Numbered from the stretch's first letter, positions 24,187 through 34,080 are shown. The stretch is 43,876 bases of DNA from an uncultured Lachnospiraceae bacterium (GCA_949472775.1 CASWVG010000020.1:1-43876), one strand, 5' to 3'. Numbers and translations: made by a program. Notes: generated from the sequence alone by a model not told the origin.

Positions 24187-24810
24187 ATGAAACCAAATTA
24201 TTTAAAGAAGTATATTATCAGCTCTTACGTTCTTGTCTGGGCGCTCATCCTTTTTGTGGCGGGTCCGGCGAGCCTGATTTTCCACGCGCCGCCGGTGGCG
24301 ATGTGGATTGTCCGCAATCTGATTGCATGGTCGCCTACATATCTGCTGCTGATCGGCTGGAAGCAGTTCCAACCGGGAGAGACGAGAATGGATTTTGTGA
24401 AGCGGTGTTTTTCGGGGCGGATCAGACCACTCATGCTTCTGGGTGCGTTCGGGCTGATTTTTGGAATCAGTATCTTGTCGCTGTGCATTTATGCCACGAT
24501 TGAGGGGCAGCCGGTTGTGTCCCATATTGATTTAGGAGCGGTGTCGCTGCCGCTCAGTGTATTTCTGGCGGTTCCCTATATTATTTCCAATATCGTGGTG
24601 ATAACCTGCCTTACCGTTCTGATGAATATCTTCCTGGAAAAAGAGCGGAATCTGCTCTACTCGGTGATGCTGCATTTCGGATTTAATATCGTTTACGTTT
24701 TTCTGGACGCGGGAATCGGGTTTTTTGTAATTCTGACAGTTTTGTATCCGGTGATCACAGCGGCGGCAGTGCTTGTCAGGAATCTGCAGGTGGCAGGGAA
24801 GAAAGAATAA
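24187..24810 (+). CDS. CPBP-like membrane protein lacking the glutamate motif
   Basis: ATG 24187 follows GGGAGGAAACAACC; 207 residues with about six helices. The late segment LLYSVMLHFGFNIVYVF matches the third CPBP motif (H-x3-N at the end of the fold), but no EExxxR and no FxxxH motif is present, so protease activity is unlikely. It is either a CPBP relative with an internal deletion or an unrelated membrane protein with a chance resemblance. The TetR operator upstream makes it the target of the preceding gene. Confidence 0.6.
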   Translation: MKPNYLKKYIISSYVLVWALILFVAGPASLIFHAPPVAMWIVRNLIAWSPTYLLLIGWKQFQPGETRMDFVKRCFSGRIRPLMLLGAFGLIFGISILSLCIYATIEGQPVVSHIDLGAVSLPLSVFLAVPYIISNIVVITCLTVLMNIFLEKERNLLYSVMLHFGFNIVYVFLDAGIGFFVILTVLYPVITAAAVLVRNLQVAGKKE

Positions 24811-24967
24811 TTTGTCTGAATAGGGCGGGAAATGCGCCTGACTGAAACAGATTTTGAAGGGAACGGTATGAGAGAAAGCCATTTGATATATAGAACAGGA
24901 AAATACTGATATACGATTTGTGAAAATTTAATGAATAATAGTATGGAAATTTATAGGGTAACGGTGC

Positions 24968-25228
24968 TATAATAACAAAAGAATCTAACAATGCAGACAA
25001 AAGCAGGGGAGAATTGTCGGTTTTCTTGTTTTTTAGGAAATGCAGCGTTTCATTTATTCTCGACCTAGTAGCCGTAGAAGGAGCGATGTAAAGGCAGTTT
25101 TGTTTCATGTCTGACCGATGCCTCAGGTATCAGTGAAGTCTGGGAGGACGAGAGTTTATCTGATAGGCGGTGAGGACTTTGACAGGTTCTATGGCAGTGT
25201 ATTAGTGTATTTTTAGGAGGGAATAGGA
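24968..25228 (+). promoter_or_regulatory. Long leader region before the second chemoreceptor
   Basis: The 418-bp gap 24811-25228 holds no gene. TATAAT at 24968-24973 is a plausible -10, giving a ~250-nt leader; TTGACA at 25179-25184 is a second candidate -35 but has no good -10. No known riboswitch was recognised in the leader. Confidence 0.35.
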
Positions 25229-26938
25229 ATGTACGAGAAACTGAACAAGTATCGGATTAAAGAGCGTCTGGTACGGGGATTTGTGATTGCGTCGGGGATT
25301 CCGGCTGCAGTTGCGTTAGTAGCACTGATTACCATGATTGTAGTGGCCAGAGTATATTCGGGGGCGCTGGAGGATTATGGATTTGCGCAGGGTAATGTCG
25401 GCAAAGCCATGACGTATTTTGCGGAAGCGCGTTCGTCGCTTCGCGGGGCGATCGGTTATGACGAAGCCGCCGTTATCGAGAGTATGCGGACAAAGCATCA
25501 GGATTGTATACAGAACTTCACCACGGAATTTTCCAATATGGAAAAATACATGGTATCCGCGGAAAACAAGAGGGTTTACAACGATATTTCTTCTAAACTT
25601 CCGGCATACTGGGCACTGGACGGCGAAATTCTTGAGCTTGGCGCTACGACGGACAGAGAGCTGTGTGAGCAGGCGCAGACGCGGGCAATCAACGAATTAG
25701 GGCCGCTCTACGACGAGATTAATGATGAGCTGGTTTCCATGATGGAGATCAAGGTGGAGCGCGGAAACACGACTTCCACTACACTGACGATTGTATGTAT
25801 TCTGTTGACAATAGTGATTGCGGTGATCATTTTTGCGGCGATCTTTACCTCTATCAAGCTGGGCAGAAAAATTGCGGAGAACATCGCGATGCCGCTGCAC
25901 CACTTACAGGAAAGACTTGTGAAGTTTGCGGAAGGTGATCTGACTGATCCATTTCCGGAGGTCAGCTCTGATGATGAAGTGTCTGATATCATCAAATCCG
26001 CAAGTGATATGGCACAGACGTTACAGTTTATCATCTATGATCTGGATTACATATTAGGCGAGATGTCGGCATCCAATTTCACCGTCAGCTCCAAAGACAG
26101 CAGCCGGTATGAGGGAGAGTTCCGTCAGATATACGATTCTTTGAAACAGTTGAAAACCAATATGGTCGACACGCTGCGCTATATCGGGATGTCTTCCGAG
26201 CAGGTTTCCGCAGGGTCTTCCAATCTTGCAGATACTTCCCAGAGTCTTGCGGAAGGTGCGACAGAGCAGGCAGGAGCCGTGCAGGAGCTTCATGCGACGA
26301 TCACAACGATTTCGGAGGCGGCAAGGCGTGCTGCAGATTCGGCGGAGGATGCCTACAGGCAGTCCCAGGAATATGCGGATGTGGCTGACCGCAGCACTGG
26401 AGACATGAAGGAAATGGTGGAAGCTATGGGTCGTATCAGCGAGGCTTCCCATAAGATTGGTAATATTATCTCTGAGATTGAAAATATTGCGTCCGAGACA
26501 AATATGCTTTCCTTGAATGCATCTATCGAGGCAGCGAGAGCGGGAGAAGCAGGACGTGGGTTCTCCGTTGTGGCTGACCAGATCAGACAGCTTGCGGAGC
26601 AGAGCAGCAAGTCAGCTGTGGATACGAGAGCGCTGATTGAAGGTACCATGAGAGAAGTAGAGAACGGCAATAAGGTTGCGGAGCGCGCGGTTTCATCCCT
26701 GGCGATTGTAGTGGAAGGAATCAGAAAGGTGGCGGATTCGTCCAAGGAGCTGAGCACGATTTCCTCGAACCAGATGGCTACCATGAAAGAGGCGGAGCAG
26801 GGCGTAGACCAGATTTCCGATGTTATCCAGACCAATGCGGCGGTTGCAGAAGAATCTTCGGCTACCAGTGAGGAGCTGTCGGCACAGGCAGTTTCCCTGG
26901 ATGAGCTGATTGCCAAGTTCGCATTGCCTGAGAAGTAA
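25229..26938 (+). CDS. Methyl-accepting chemotaxis protein, four-helix-bundle sensor
   Basis: The start is ATG 25229 after AGGAGGG; 569 residues. TM1 lies near residues 18-42. The external helical sensor (about 43-185, rich in Ala/Glu, 4HB_MCP-like) has no Cache features. TM2 is near 187-212. HAMP ([14 protein letters not shown]) follows, and the cytoplasmic hairpin has the conserved [20 protein letters not shown] tip. Many methylatable Glu/Gln-rich positions flank it. It should couple to CheA like the receptor at 19548 but sense a different ligand or signal. Followed by a strong terminator, it is monocistronic. Confidence 0.93.
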   Translation: MYEKLNKYRIKERLVRGFVIASGIPAAVALVALITMIVVARVYSGALEDYGFAQGNVGKAMTYFAEARSSLRGAIGYDEAAVIESMRTKHQDCIQNFTTEFSNMEKYMVSAENKRVYNDISSKLPAYWALDGEILELGATTDRELCEQAQTRAINELGPLYDEINDELVSMMEIKVERGNTTSTTLTIVCILLTIVIAVIIFAAIFTSIKLGRKIAENIAMPLHHLQERLVKFAEGDLTDPFPEVSSDDEVSDIIKSASDMAQTLQFIIYDLDYILGEMSASNFTVSSKDSSRYEGEFRQIYDSLKQLKTNMVDTLRYIGMSSEQVSAGSSNLADTSQSLAEGATEQAGAVQELHATITTISEAARRAADSAEDAYRQSQEYADVADRSTGDMKEMVEAMGRISEASHKIGNIISEIENIASETNMLSLNASIEAARAGEAGRGFSVVADQIRQLAEQSSKSAVDTRALIEGTMREVENGNKVAERAVSSLAIVVEGIRKVADSSKELSTISSNQMATMKEAEQGVDQISDVIQTNAAVAEESSATSEELSAQAVSLDELIAKFALPEK

Positions 26939-26976
26939 GGTCGTTAAAGAGGGAGAAAGGTTACAGGTATATAAAG

Positions 26977-27025
26977 AGGGAGGATGGAATGCAGGGTGAA
27001 TCCTGCATTCCATCCTCCCTTTTAT
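26977..27025 (+). terminator. Very strong terminator hairpin
   Basis: AGGGAGGATGGAATGCAGG (26977-26995) pairs perfectly over 19 bp with 27002-27020 around a 6-nt loop, followed by TTTTA. It is unusually long for an intrinsic terminator. Confidence 0.9.
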
Positions 27026-27054
27026 CTTATAATTTGCACTGACTTATATCCTGC

Positions 27055-27200
27055 ATGGCAGAGGGGAATTTATATGCGACAGCCGGAAGACGGAAGCCGG
27101 AGGCGGGGGAGATGCTACTCATACCGCCCAATATGCTGCACGCCGCCTATCCCTGCAGGGTACAGAAGGGATACAAAGAGGCTGGCACTGCAGAAGATAA
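27055..27200 (+). pseudogene. Cupin fragment resembling an AraC-regulator sensor domain
   Basis: The frame from 27055 reads EAGEMLLIPPNMLHAAYP, close to the conserved metal-free cupin strand of AraC-type regulators ('GD-x-LIPP-x-x-LHAAYP'). The sequence before and after is not cupin-like and turns into a low-complexity Gly/Asp stretch. No helix-turn-helix follows. It looks like a relic. The rest of 26939-27504 holds only the terminator and the ECF sigma upstream region. Confidence 0.4.
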
Positions 27201-27504
27201 GGAGCCAGATAACAGGGATGGGGACAGTTACGGGGATGGCTGCAATTTGGGGGATGGCGGAGGGATCCTGTTTGAAAAGCGTGGTGTGGAGGGGGAGACA
27301 GAGGCGGTTCCCCGAAGGAGTACAGGAAGCGCAACAGAGAAATATAAAAATTTGGTGCAGGTGTCACATTTTTGCGCCGCCGTGTGTTTTATTAGTAGCA
27401 GGAGTCAGAGATCTGGATTGTATCCTTTAGCAGGATGGATATAAGATGACTGTCTGGTGAAATGCAAAGCGGAATAAAAGACGGGGACACCCGAAGGCGG
27501 TGAC

Positions 27505-28002
27505 ATGTTGGAGAAGAGGACGGACAGCCCGGATCAGAGCGTGGAGGAGGTTTTTGAGGCATACGGCAATATGCTTTACCGGATTGCCTTTGTGATGATG
27601 AAGAACGCTTTTGACGCTGAGGATGTGGTGCAGGATACACTGATTAAATATATGGAGTATATGGAGAGTGGGAAAACGTTCGGGTCGGAGGAGCATCGGA
27701 AGGCATGGCTGATCCGGGTGAACAGCAATCTCTGCAAAAACAGGCTGCGCTTTTATAAAAATCATCCGAAGATCTCGGTGGAGCAGCTATCCAGATACTA
27801 CGAAAAGGAGGAGGACACGGAGTTGATGGACAGCCTTATGCTTTTGCCTTCCAAATACAGGGAAGTGCTGCTTCTGCACTATGTGGAAGGGTATCAGGGA
27901 AGGGAGATTGCGGGGATGCTCGGACTTTCGGAGTCTGCGGTCAGAAAACGTCTGGAGCGAGGACGGGAAAAGCTGAGGGGGATTTTGGAGGAGACACAGT
28001 GA
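27505..28002 (+). CDS. ECF-type RNA polymerase sigma factor
   Basis: The start is ATG 27505 after GGCGGTGAC; 165 residues. Region 2 has YRIAFVMMKNAFDAEDVVQD (core binding and -10 recognition). Region 4 has LLPSKYREVLLLHYVEGYQG and REIAGMLGLSESAVRKRLER, the -35 helix-turn-helix. It lies 153 bp before a membrane anti-sigma-like gene and then an ABC exporter, the classic layout of an extracytoplasmic stress module. It probably transcribes the operon that follows. Confidence 0.92.
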   Translation: MLEKRTDSPDQSVEEVFEAYGNMLYRIAFVMMKNAFDAEDVVQDTLIKYMEYMESGKTFGSEEHRKAWLIRVNSNLCKNRLRFYKNHPKISVEQLSRYYEKEEDTELMDSLMLLPSKYREVLLLHYVEGYQGREIAGMLGLSESAVRKRLERGREKLRGILEETQ

Positions 28003-28155
28003 CAGGGAGATATATGCGGCGGGAAGCGTCTGTGTATCCGGGGAGGCACCAATAGAACGAAAAAAACGGATACGACAGACAGGCGTGGAAAGAAGCGCGC
28101 TGTAGGTGCGCTTGGGAATCAGAGATGGCATGTCCGGGAGAGGAGTGAGCGTGTC

Positions 28156-28896
28156 ATGGAAGAAAAAGTGTGGAAAGAGAACGAAATGGCGGAAGAAAAA
28201 GAGGCAGAACAGGAAAGGATCATGGAAGAAGAATTGCATGCTTCGGCAAAGAGCGCGGAGAGCCGTCTGCGTGAGGCAGTTGTGCGGATCGTGCCGGACG
28301 AGTCTGCGAGGGAACGCATCATAGAGGGAGCGATGGCAGGGAGACATGGAAGGAGAAGGCTGACGCCCAAAATACCGGCGGCGGCTCTGGCGGCATGTCT
28401 GCTTTTTTCCCTCCTGCTTTTTGCAAAAACAGGGATGATCGGGGATGATGTGGTGGTTTATGCCGCCACGGAGGAGCACGGTTGGCAGAAACTGAAAGAG
28501 GGGGAACGGATTCTGCTGAAGATGGAGACCTTTGAGACGATCGAGGAGGGCGAACCGGAGTTCTGGGAGAACGGGAGATGCAGTTATCATCCTTATAAAT
28601 GTACCTTCCGGGTGGAGGTGCCGGAACACTATCTCTATGACAAACAGATGGTTATGATCAAGGATGACAGTATTTTTGAACATGGAGACAAGATTGAATG
28701 GTGGGTCGGTCCGGAGCGGCAGGAGGATGCGGGCAGGGTCATGCAGAGTGCGTTCCGGCTCTGGATCGTGGATGAGAATCTGGAACGGCAGGCGGCGCTG
28801 GAGCTGGAACTGACCAAGGAGGACGGAAAGTGTTACGCCGAACTGAAACGCGTGTGGGAGAGTGAAGCATATAAAAAGAGCCGGCATAAGAAATAG
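28156..28896 (+). CDS. Membrane anti-sigma-like regulator of the ECF factor
   Basis: The start is ATG 28156 after AGGAG; later in-frame ATGs (28186, 28222) are possible. 246 residues. Residues ~1-70 are cytoplasmic and highly charged, as expected for a sigma-binding part. One helix follows (IPAAALAACLLFSLLLFA, about 75-93), then a ~150-residue external domain rich in beta strands. There is no zinc-finger (ZAS) motif. Its place right after the ECF gene is the main evidence that it holds the sigma factor at the membrane. The external domain may sense an envelope signal or the substrate of the ABC exporter. Confidence 0.7.
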   Translation: MEEKVWKENEMAEEKEAEQERIMEEELHASAKSAESRLREAVVRIVPDESARERIIEGAMAGRHGRRRLTPKIPAAALAACLLFSLLLFAKTGMIGDDVVVYAATEEHGWQKLKEGERILLKMETFETIEEGEPEFWENGRCSYHPYKCTFRVEVPEHYLYDKQMVMIKDDSIFEHGDKIEWWVGPERQEDAGRVMQSAFRLWIVDENLERQAALELELTKEDGKCYAELKRVWESEAYKKSRHKK

Positions 28897-28937
28897 GATA
28901 TCGGGACAAGAAAAACAGGTTGGACACGGAGGCAAAT

Positions 28938-30170
28938 ATGAAGTTTTTTATGAGGCAGATTGCCAGAAATATCGTGCGGCATAGAAAAAAGAGTATCCTG
29001 CATATACTGATCGGCGTGATGACCGTTCTGATTCTGGACGTTTACGCTGGCAATATGGACAGCACCGAGAAACAGCTTGCAGATCTCCCCAATGTGCTCG
29101 AAGTCACGGCCAGGATCAGCACGCTGAACGGTTCCCAGCGGGAGGGCATGACAATCAGGGAAGACCGCATGATGGGCGTGCGGGAATCTGTGTATGTGAA
29201 GGACCCGGTATTTACCGTGCGTCTGAAATTCGGGTTTGGCGCGTTTACGGTGGAGGAATATAAAGAAAATCTGAACCATTACGGCATGGGCATGAATGCG
29301 CCGGAGGGCGTCTCCGGCATGAAGCGGGAGGAGATCACATGGATGGATGGCGTGGACGCGGGCATTCTTGAGACGGCAGAAAAGGTATGTATTCTGGATA
29401 CCGCTCTTATGGAGGAGAAGGGTTACCGTCTCGGGGATGATGTTATGTTAACTGTATTTTACTACCGCTATGCCATTGAGGGGAGCGAAGTGTTTATCGA
29501 GCCGCTGATCACGGATACATACAGGATTGTGGGAAGTATGCAGATCGGGGAATACATGGGGAACTGGGTGCCGCCGGAGGTCATCCTTCCACTTGACTAT
29601 ATGCGCGGGGCATATCACAGTCAGGGCATTGATTTTTATGCGGACTCCGGCTTTTTTACGGTGAAGGATCCGTTCCAGCTCAATGCGCTGAAGGCGCAGA
29701 TGCACGACGAAGTGAAATTCCTGTCGGTGATCACCCGGGCGAAGCCGCGCACGGACGGCAATGCGCTGACGATCATGGACGAGGCGTTTATCCGCTCTGC
29801 GGAGACGCTGTCGAAGAATCTGGCGCTCCTTCGGGGGATGCTGCCGTTTCTTGTGGCGATTGTCATCTTTATCGGGTATCTTTGCAGCTATCTCTCCCTG
29901 CAGAGCAGGCGGGAGGAGTACGCGCTCCTTCGCTCTCTCGGGACGGGGCGGCGCCGGAGCTTTTTCCTGCTCTTCGGGGAGACGGCGCTTGTGGAGGCGG
30001 CGGCATGTCTTCTGGGGAGTCTGTTGGCGGCGGTTTTCCTGCGCCCTGCGGTGGGTGTGCTCGCCCTGTCGGGGTCGATGTTCTTTCTTGCCTTTCTTTC
30101 CGGGGCGGCGATGGCGATTCTGGCGCTTCACAGGCTCAGCGTGATGGAGATGCTGACAAAGAAAGATTAG
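28938..30170 (+). CDS. FtsX-family ABC permease
   Basis: ATG 28938 follows GGAGG by 5 bases; an earlier TTG frame is rejected. 410 residues. TM1 lies near residues 18-36. An external domain (about 40-290) follows, then three C-terminal helices near 295-320, 345-370 and 375-398. The cytoplasmic loop has SRREEYALLRSLGTGRRRSF, the FtsX/MacB permease signature. It differs from the two duplicated permeases that follow; the three may form alternative complexes with the single ATPase downstream. Likely role: export or extraction of a lipid, peptide or antibiotic from the membrane. Confidence 0.88.
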   Translation: MKFFMRQIARNIVRHRKKSILHILIGVMTVLILDVYAGNMDSTEKQLADLPNVLEVTARISTLNGSQREGMTIREDRMMGVRESVYVKDPVFTVRLKFGFGAFTVEEYKENLNHYGMGMNAPEGVSGMKREEITWMDGVDAGILETAEKVCILDTALMEEKGYRLGDDVMLTVFYYRYAIEGSEVFIEPLITDTYRIVGSMQIGEYMGNWVPPEVILPLDYMRGAYHSQGIDFYADSGFFTVKDPFQLNALKAQMHDEVKFLSVITRAKPRTDGNALTIMDEAFIRSAETLSKNLALLRGMLPFLVAIVIFIGYLCSYLSLQSRREEYALLRSLGTGRRRSFFLLFGETALVEAAACLLGSLLAAVFLRPAVGVLALSGSMFFLAFLSGAAMAILALHRLSVMEMLTKKD

Positions 30171-30202
30171 GCATGTTCTAAATTTGTACTGGAGGAGTGT
30201 TT

Positions 30203-32092
30203 ATGAGAAGCTTCAGAAGCAGTTTAATCAGACTTGTACGGACGCCTGTTAAGACGGCGCTTTTCTTCCTGCTGCTCTCCTTTACAGTGGCGCTGGTCTG
30301 TGCGGGAGGAAGTCTCTGGAAGCTCTGCAGTGACAATCTGCGGCGGTTCGAGGAGATCTTTGTGACCATAGGCACGGTGGAGCAGACGCCGGAGCGGACA
30401 CAGCAGGAAGCCGTATGGTATGCGGATCTTGCAGACTATCGGTATTATAACCGGGCGGTTTACGGGGAGACCATTTCCCCCGATGTGCTGGACTTCGAGG
30501 GTGCGGGGTATCTGAGCGGGCCGGAGCAGCGCGCCTACTACGAGGCGCTGCCGCAGGACTATGCGTTTAAAGAGTGGGAGGGCGGTTTATGGCAGTTTAT
30601 GGTGGTGGAGGCATCCCCGCTTGAAGACTGCGTGCCTGCGGGTCCCGTGAAGATGGAGCTTAAGAATGTGCTGTACAGCACGTATCCGCCCAACGTTTTC
30701 TACTTTTATCTGTGCGACCATAACAATGACAGCCCGGAACCGCTGTATGCGGATAAGACTTATGTGATGGCGCTGGCGGACGGGATTGCCCACGACTGGA
30801 AAGAAAACGGCGCCGAAGCCAAATTTGAATACGAGCCGTTGGAAGGACCTTACTCCACACAGGCGGACGCGGATGGGAACCGGCTGCCCACCGATCTGAC
30901 GGGGGATTGGATCGCGGAGGTGACGCCGGGATTTTACGAGACGAAGGAAGGGCAGGACTGGCTGCGGCTCTGTGAGGAATGTGTGCTGCGCGGCTCGAAG
31001 CATCTGTCCTTTCCCGTGACGGCGACGGAGGACTTGAATCTGGTCATGGCGTTTTATAACAAACAGGCGTATCTTGCGGAGGGGGAACTCTTTTCGGAGG
31101 AGGACTATCAGCAGGGAAACAAGGTGTGTCTCATTTCTGCCGCCTTTGCCAGAGTGAACGGACTGCGGGTGGGGGATCCCCTGCATCTGGCGCTGCGTTA
31201 TGCCAACTACGCGACTTGCGCGAATCTGGGCGGTATGGGTGACTGGGGCGGGAGGCTGAAAGCAGACGGCGGGGTGTATGAGGTTTTTGAGGAGAGCGAT
31301 TATACGATCAAGGGCATCTATGATGTGGGTGTCGGCACGTTTGAAGGCGGCTGGGGCTATCTGCTGGAGAGAAACGAGGTATTTATCCCTACGGCTTCCA
31401 TCAAAAACAGCAACGAGGATAACATTGCGTACTACGGACCCATGAAGGGCTACACCACTTCCTTCCGGATTCCCAACGGCAGCGAGAGCATCGAGAATTA
31501 TAAGAGATTGTGGGAGGCACAGGGGATAGACCATCTGGAAATCACTTTTTATGACGGCGGTTACAGCAAGCTGGAGGGAGGATTGAAAAACATGCAGACC
31601 ATGTCAGCCGCTCTCCTGACGACGGGCATTGTCAGTGCGGTTTGTATCGTTATCTTTTTCTGCCATCTCTTTATCACGAAACAGAAAAAGCAGACTGCCA
31701 TCGAGCGGTGTCTCGGCATGACCAGGGAAGCGTGCGCCCGATCCCTTCTTGTCGGCGTACTGGTGATCGCCCTTGCGGGAAGTATGGCTGGCGGCTTCGC
31801 CGGGCAGTTTTTCGCGGGACGTGCGGCGGCGCAGATGGCGTCCGCGGAAACCTTTGACACCCGGTTCAGCAACGGTGAAGTGCAGTTTAGCATGGAAAAG
31901 AGTGAGGAGGAACTGACGGATGAGAATGCGGATGGGAGCGGCGCCGCAAAGTCCGCCTATCTGACAGAGACGGACTGGCGGGTATCGGTGGTCTGTGGAG
32001 GGCTGGTTTTCCTGTTCACGGTGGGAATGGCTTTGGCGGGAATATACAGGAACCTGCGGGAGGAACCGCTTAAGCTTCTGGCGGAGTCGTAG
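30203..32092 (+). CDS. FtsX-family ABC permease, tandem copy 1
   Basis: ATG 30203 follows GGAGG at a spacing of 7; 629 residues. TM1 is TALFFLLLSFTVALVCAGG (about 16-34). A very large external domain (about 35-460) follows, then TM2 (about 470-492), TM3 and TM4. The cytoplasmic loop has ERCLGMTREACARSLL, the helix-loop signature of the family. It is a close duplicate of the 32171 gene, with long identical stretches such as VYEVFEESDYTIKGIY and KNSN-x-DNIA. It lies 32 bp after the first permease, in the same operon. Confidence 0.9.
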   Translation: MRSFRSSLIRLVRTPVKTALFFLLLSFTVALVCAGGSLWKLCSDNLRRFEEIFVTIGTVEQTPERTQQEAVWYADLADYRYYNRAVYGETISPDVLDFEGAGYLSGPEQRAYYEALPQDYAFKEWEGGLWQFMVVEASPLEDCVPAGPVKMELKNVLYSTYPPNVFYFYLCDHNNDSPEPLYADKTYVMALADGIAHDWKENGAEAKFEYEPLEGPYSTQADADGNRLPTDLTGDWIAEVTPGFYETKEGQDWLRLCEECVLRGSKHLSFPVTATEDLNLVMAFYNKQAYLAEGELFSEEDYQQGNKVCLISAAFARVNGLRVGDPLHLALRYANYATCANLGGMGDWGGRLKADGGVYEVFEESDYTIKGIYDVGVGTFEGGWGYLLERNEVFIPTASIKNSNEDNIAYYGPMKGYTTSFRIPNGSESIENYKRLWEAQGIDHLEITFYDGGYSKLEGGLKNMQTMSAALLTTGIVSAVCIVIFFCHLFITKQKKQTAIERCLGMTREACARSLLVGVLVIALAGSMAGGFAGQFFAGRAAAQMASAETFDTRFSNGEVQFSMEKSEEELTDENADGSGAAKSAYLTETDWRVSVVCGGLVFLFTVGMALAGIYRNLREEPLKLLAES

Positions 32093-32102
32093 TGTAGTGT
32101 GA

Positions 32103-32127
32103 GAAATGCCTGAAAAGCGGCATTTTC
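32103..32127. repeat. Hairpin repeat, copy 2
   Basis: GAAATGC (32103-32109) pairs with GCATTTTC (32120-32127) around CTGAAAAGCG, which matches the loop CTGAGAAGCG of the copy at 7695. It lies between the two duplicated permease genes. Confidence 0.55.
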
Positions 32128-32170
32128 CGTAGAGGGCTGGGATTTGGGGAAATGGAATCAGGGGGACTAT

Positions 32171-34051
32171 ATGGCAGCGATCAGAAACAGTTTGACCAGA
32201 CTTGCGTGCACGCCGGTGAAGACGGCGCTCTTTTTCCTGCTGCTCTCTTTCACGGTGGCTCTGGTCTGCGCGGGAGGAAATCTCTGGAAGCTTAGCGGGG
32301 ACAATTTGCGGCGGTTCGAGGAAATCTTTACGACCATAGGCACGGTGGAACAGACGCCGGAGCGGATGGAACAGGCAGCCGTATGGTATGCGGACAGGAA
32401 AGATTATCGGTATTTCAGCCGGGCGGTTTACGGGGAGACCATTTCTTCCGATGTGCTGGACTTTGCGGGTGCGGGATATTTGAGCGGACCGGAGCAGCGG
32501 GCGTACTATGAGGCGCTGCCGCTGGATTATAAACTGAAGGAGGATGAGGAGGGTTTTTCCCAGTATATCATCATGGAGGCTTCGCCCCTTGTGGACTGCG
32601 TGCCGGCAGGGCCCGTAAAGATGGATGTGAAGCGGGTGCTGTACAGCGTCTATCCGGTCAATTTTAACCCGGTCAATCTATGTGACCACAACAATGAACA
32701 CCCGCAGAAGCTGTACGCGGATAAGACGTATCTGATGGCGGTGGCGGACGGGTGGGCACACGATTTTAAAGAAAAGGGTCCGCAGGCAACCTTTGAATAT
32801 GCGCCTATAGAGGGACCTTACTCCACGCAGGCTGACGCGGATGGGAACCGGCTGCCCACGGAGCTTACGGGAAACTGGATCGTGGAGGTGACGCCGGGTT
32901 TTTATGACACGAAGGAAGGGCAGGACTGGCTGAACCTCTGTGAGGAGCATTTGCAGCGAAAAATCCACCTATCGCTTCCCGTGACGGCGACGCAGAACCT
33001 GAACCTGATCATGGCGTTTTATACGAAGCAGGCGTATGTGGCGCAGGGGGAAACTTTTTCACAGGAAGATTACAGACAGGGGAATAAGGTGTGTCTGGTG
33101 TCGGATAGATTTGCCGTAAGAAACGGGCTGAAAGTGGGGGATTCCCTGCATCTGGCGCTGCGTTACGCCAACTACGCGGCGTCCCCGGGCAGGGGCGGCG
33201 CGGAGGGGTATCTGAAAGCGGACGGCGGGGTATACGAAGTTTTTGAGGAGAGCGATTACACCATCAAGGGCATCTATGAGGTGGGCGTCGGCACGGACGG
33301 GGACTGGGGGTATGTGCTTGACAGAAACGAGGTGTTTATCCCTGCCGCCTCCATCAAAAACAGCAATGCGGACAATATCGCGCTCCACGGTCCCATGAAG
33401 GGTTACACCACTTCCTTTCAGATTCCAAACGGCAGCGAGAGCATGGAAAATTATAGAAAGCTTTGGGAGGCGCAGGGGGTCGATCATGTGGAGATCACCT
33501 TCTATGACGGTGGCTACAGCAGGCTGGAGGGCGGGCTGAAAAACATGCGGACCATGTCCGCCGTTCTGCTGACGTCGGGTATGGTAAGTGCGGTCTGTAT
33601 TGTGGTATTTTTCTGCCATCTCTTCATCACAAGGCAGAGGAGGCAGACCGCCATCGAGCGGGGGCTCGGCATGACGAAAAGACAGTGCGCCTGCTCCCTG
33701 CTTACGGGTATTCTCGTCGTCGCTCTCGCGGGCAGCATAGCGGGCAGTCTGGCGGGGCAGTTTTTCGCGGGACGGGCCGTATTGCAGATGGCGACCGCAG
33801 AAACCTTCGACACCCGGTTTAGCAACGGGGAAGTGCAGTTTAACATGGAAAAGAGCGAGGAGGAGATGGCGGATGAGGGCGCCCATGGAAACGGCATCGC
33901 AAAGTCCGTCTATCTGACACAGACGCACTGGCAGACGTCTGCGGTCTGCGGGGGGCTGGTTTTTCTGTTTACGATGGGAATGGCTTTTGTGGGAATACAC
34001 AGGAATCTGCGGGAGGAGCCGCTTGCGCTTCTGTCGGAATGTGAGAAGTGA
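32171..34051 (+). CDS. FtsX-family ABC permease, tandem copy 2
   Basis: ATG 32171 follows GGGGGAC; the in-frame TTG at 32144 lies outside the region homologous to copy 1. 626 residues, same topology as copy 1: TM1 (about 16-34), large external domain, three C-terminal helices, loop ERGLGMTKRQCACSLL. The two copies are alike over nearly their whole length in protein and DNA. Differences concentrate in parts of the external domain (for example around residues 110-170), which suggests divergence in substrate contact. It probably pairs with copy 1 or with the shorter permease around the shared ATPase. Confidence 0.9.
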   Translation: MAAIRNSLTRLACTPVKTALFFLLLSFTVALVCAGGNLWKLSGDNLRRFEEIFTTIGTVEQTPERMEQAAVWYADRKDYRYFSRAVYGETISSDVLDFAGAGYLSGPEQRAYYEALPLDYKLKEDEEGFSQYIIMEASPLVDCVPAGPVKMDVKRVLYSVYPVNFNPVNLCDHNNEHPQKLYADKTYLMAVADGWAHDFKEKGPQATFEYAPIEGPYSTQADADGNRLPTELTGNWIVEVTPGFYDTKEGQDWLNLCEEHLQRKIHLSLPVTATQNLNLIMAFYTKQAYVAQGETFSQEDYRQGNKVCLVSDRFAVRNGLKVGDSLHLALRYANYAASPGRGGAEGYLKADGGVYEVFEESDYTIKGIYEVGVGTDGDWGYVLDRNEVFIPAASIKNSNADNIALHGPMKGYTTSFQIPNGSESMENYRKLWEAQGVDHVEITFYDGGYSRLEGGLKNMRTMSAVLLTSGMVSAVCIVVFFCHLFITRQRRQTAIERGLGMTKRQCACSLLTGILVVALAGSIAGSLAGQFFAGRAVLQMATAETFDTRFSNGEVQFNMEKSEEEMADEGAHGNGIAKSVYLTQTHWQTSAVCGGLVFLFTMGMAFVGIHRNLREEPLALLSECEK

Positions 34052-34054
34052 TGC

Positions 34055-34080
34055 AGGAATGCCTGAAAGGAGGCATCCTT
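34055..34080. repeat. Hairpin repeat, copy 3
   Basis: AGGAATGCC (34055-34063) pairs with GGCATCCTT (34072-34080) with one bulge around TGAAAGGA. It has the AATGCCTGA core of the copies at 7695 and 32103 and lies just after the second permease copy. Confidence 0.5.

Noticed and set aside
27787-28935. 382-codon minus-strand frame opposite the sigma and anti-sigma genes
   Set aside because: It is antisense to two well-supported genes.
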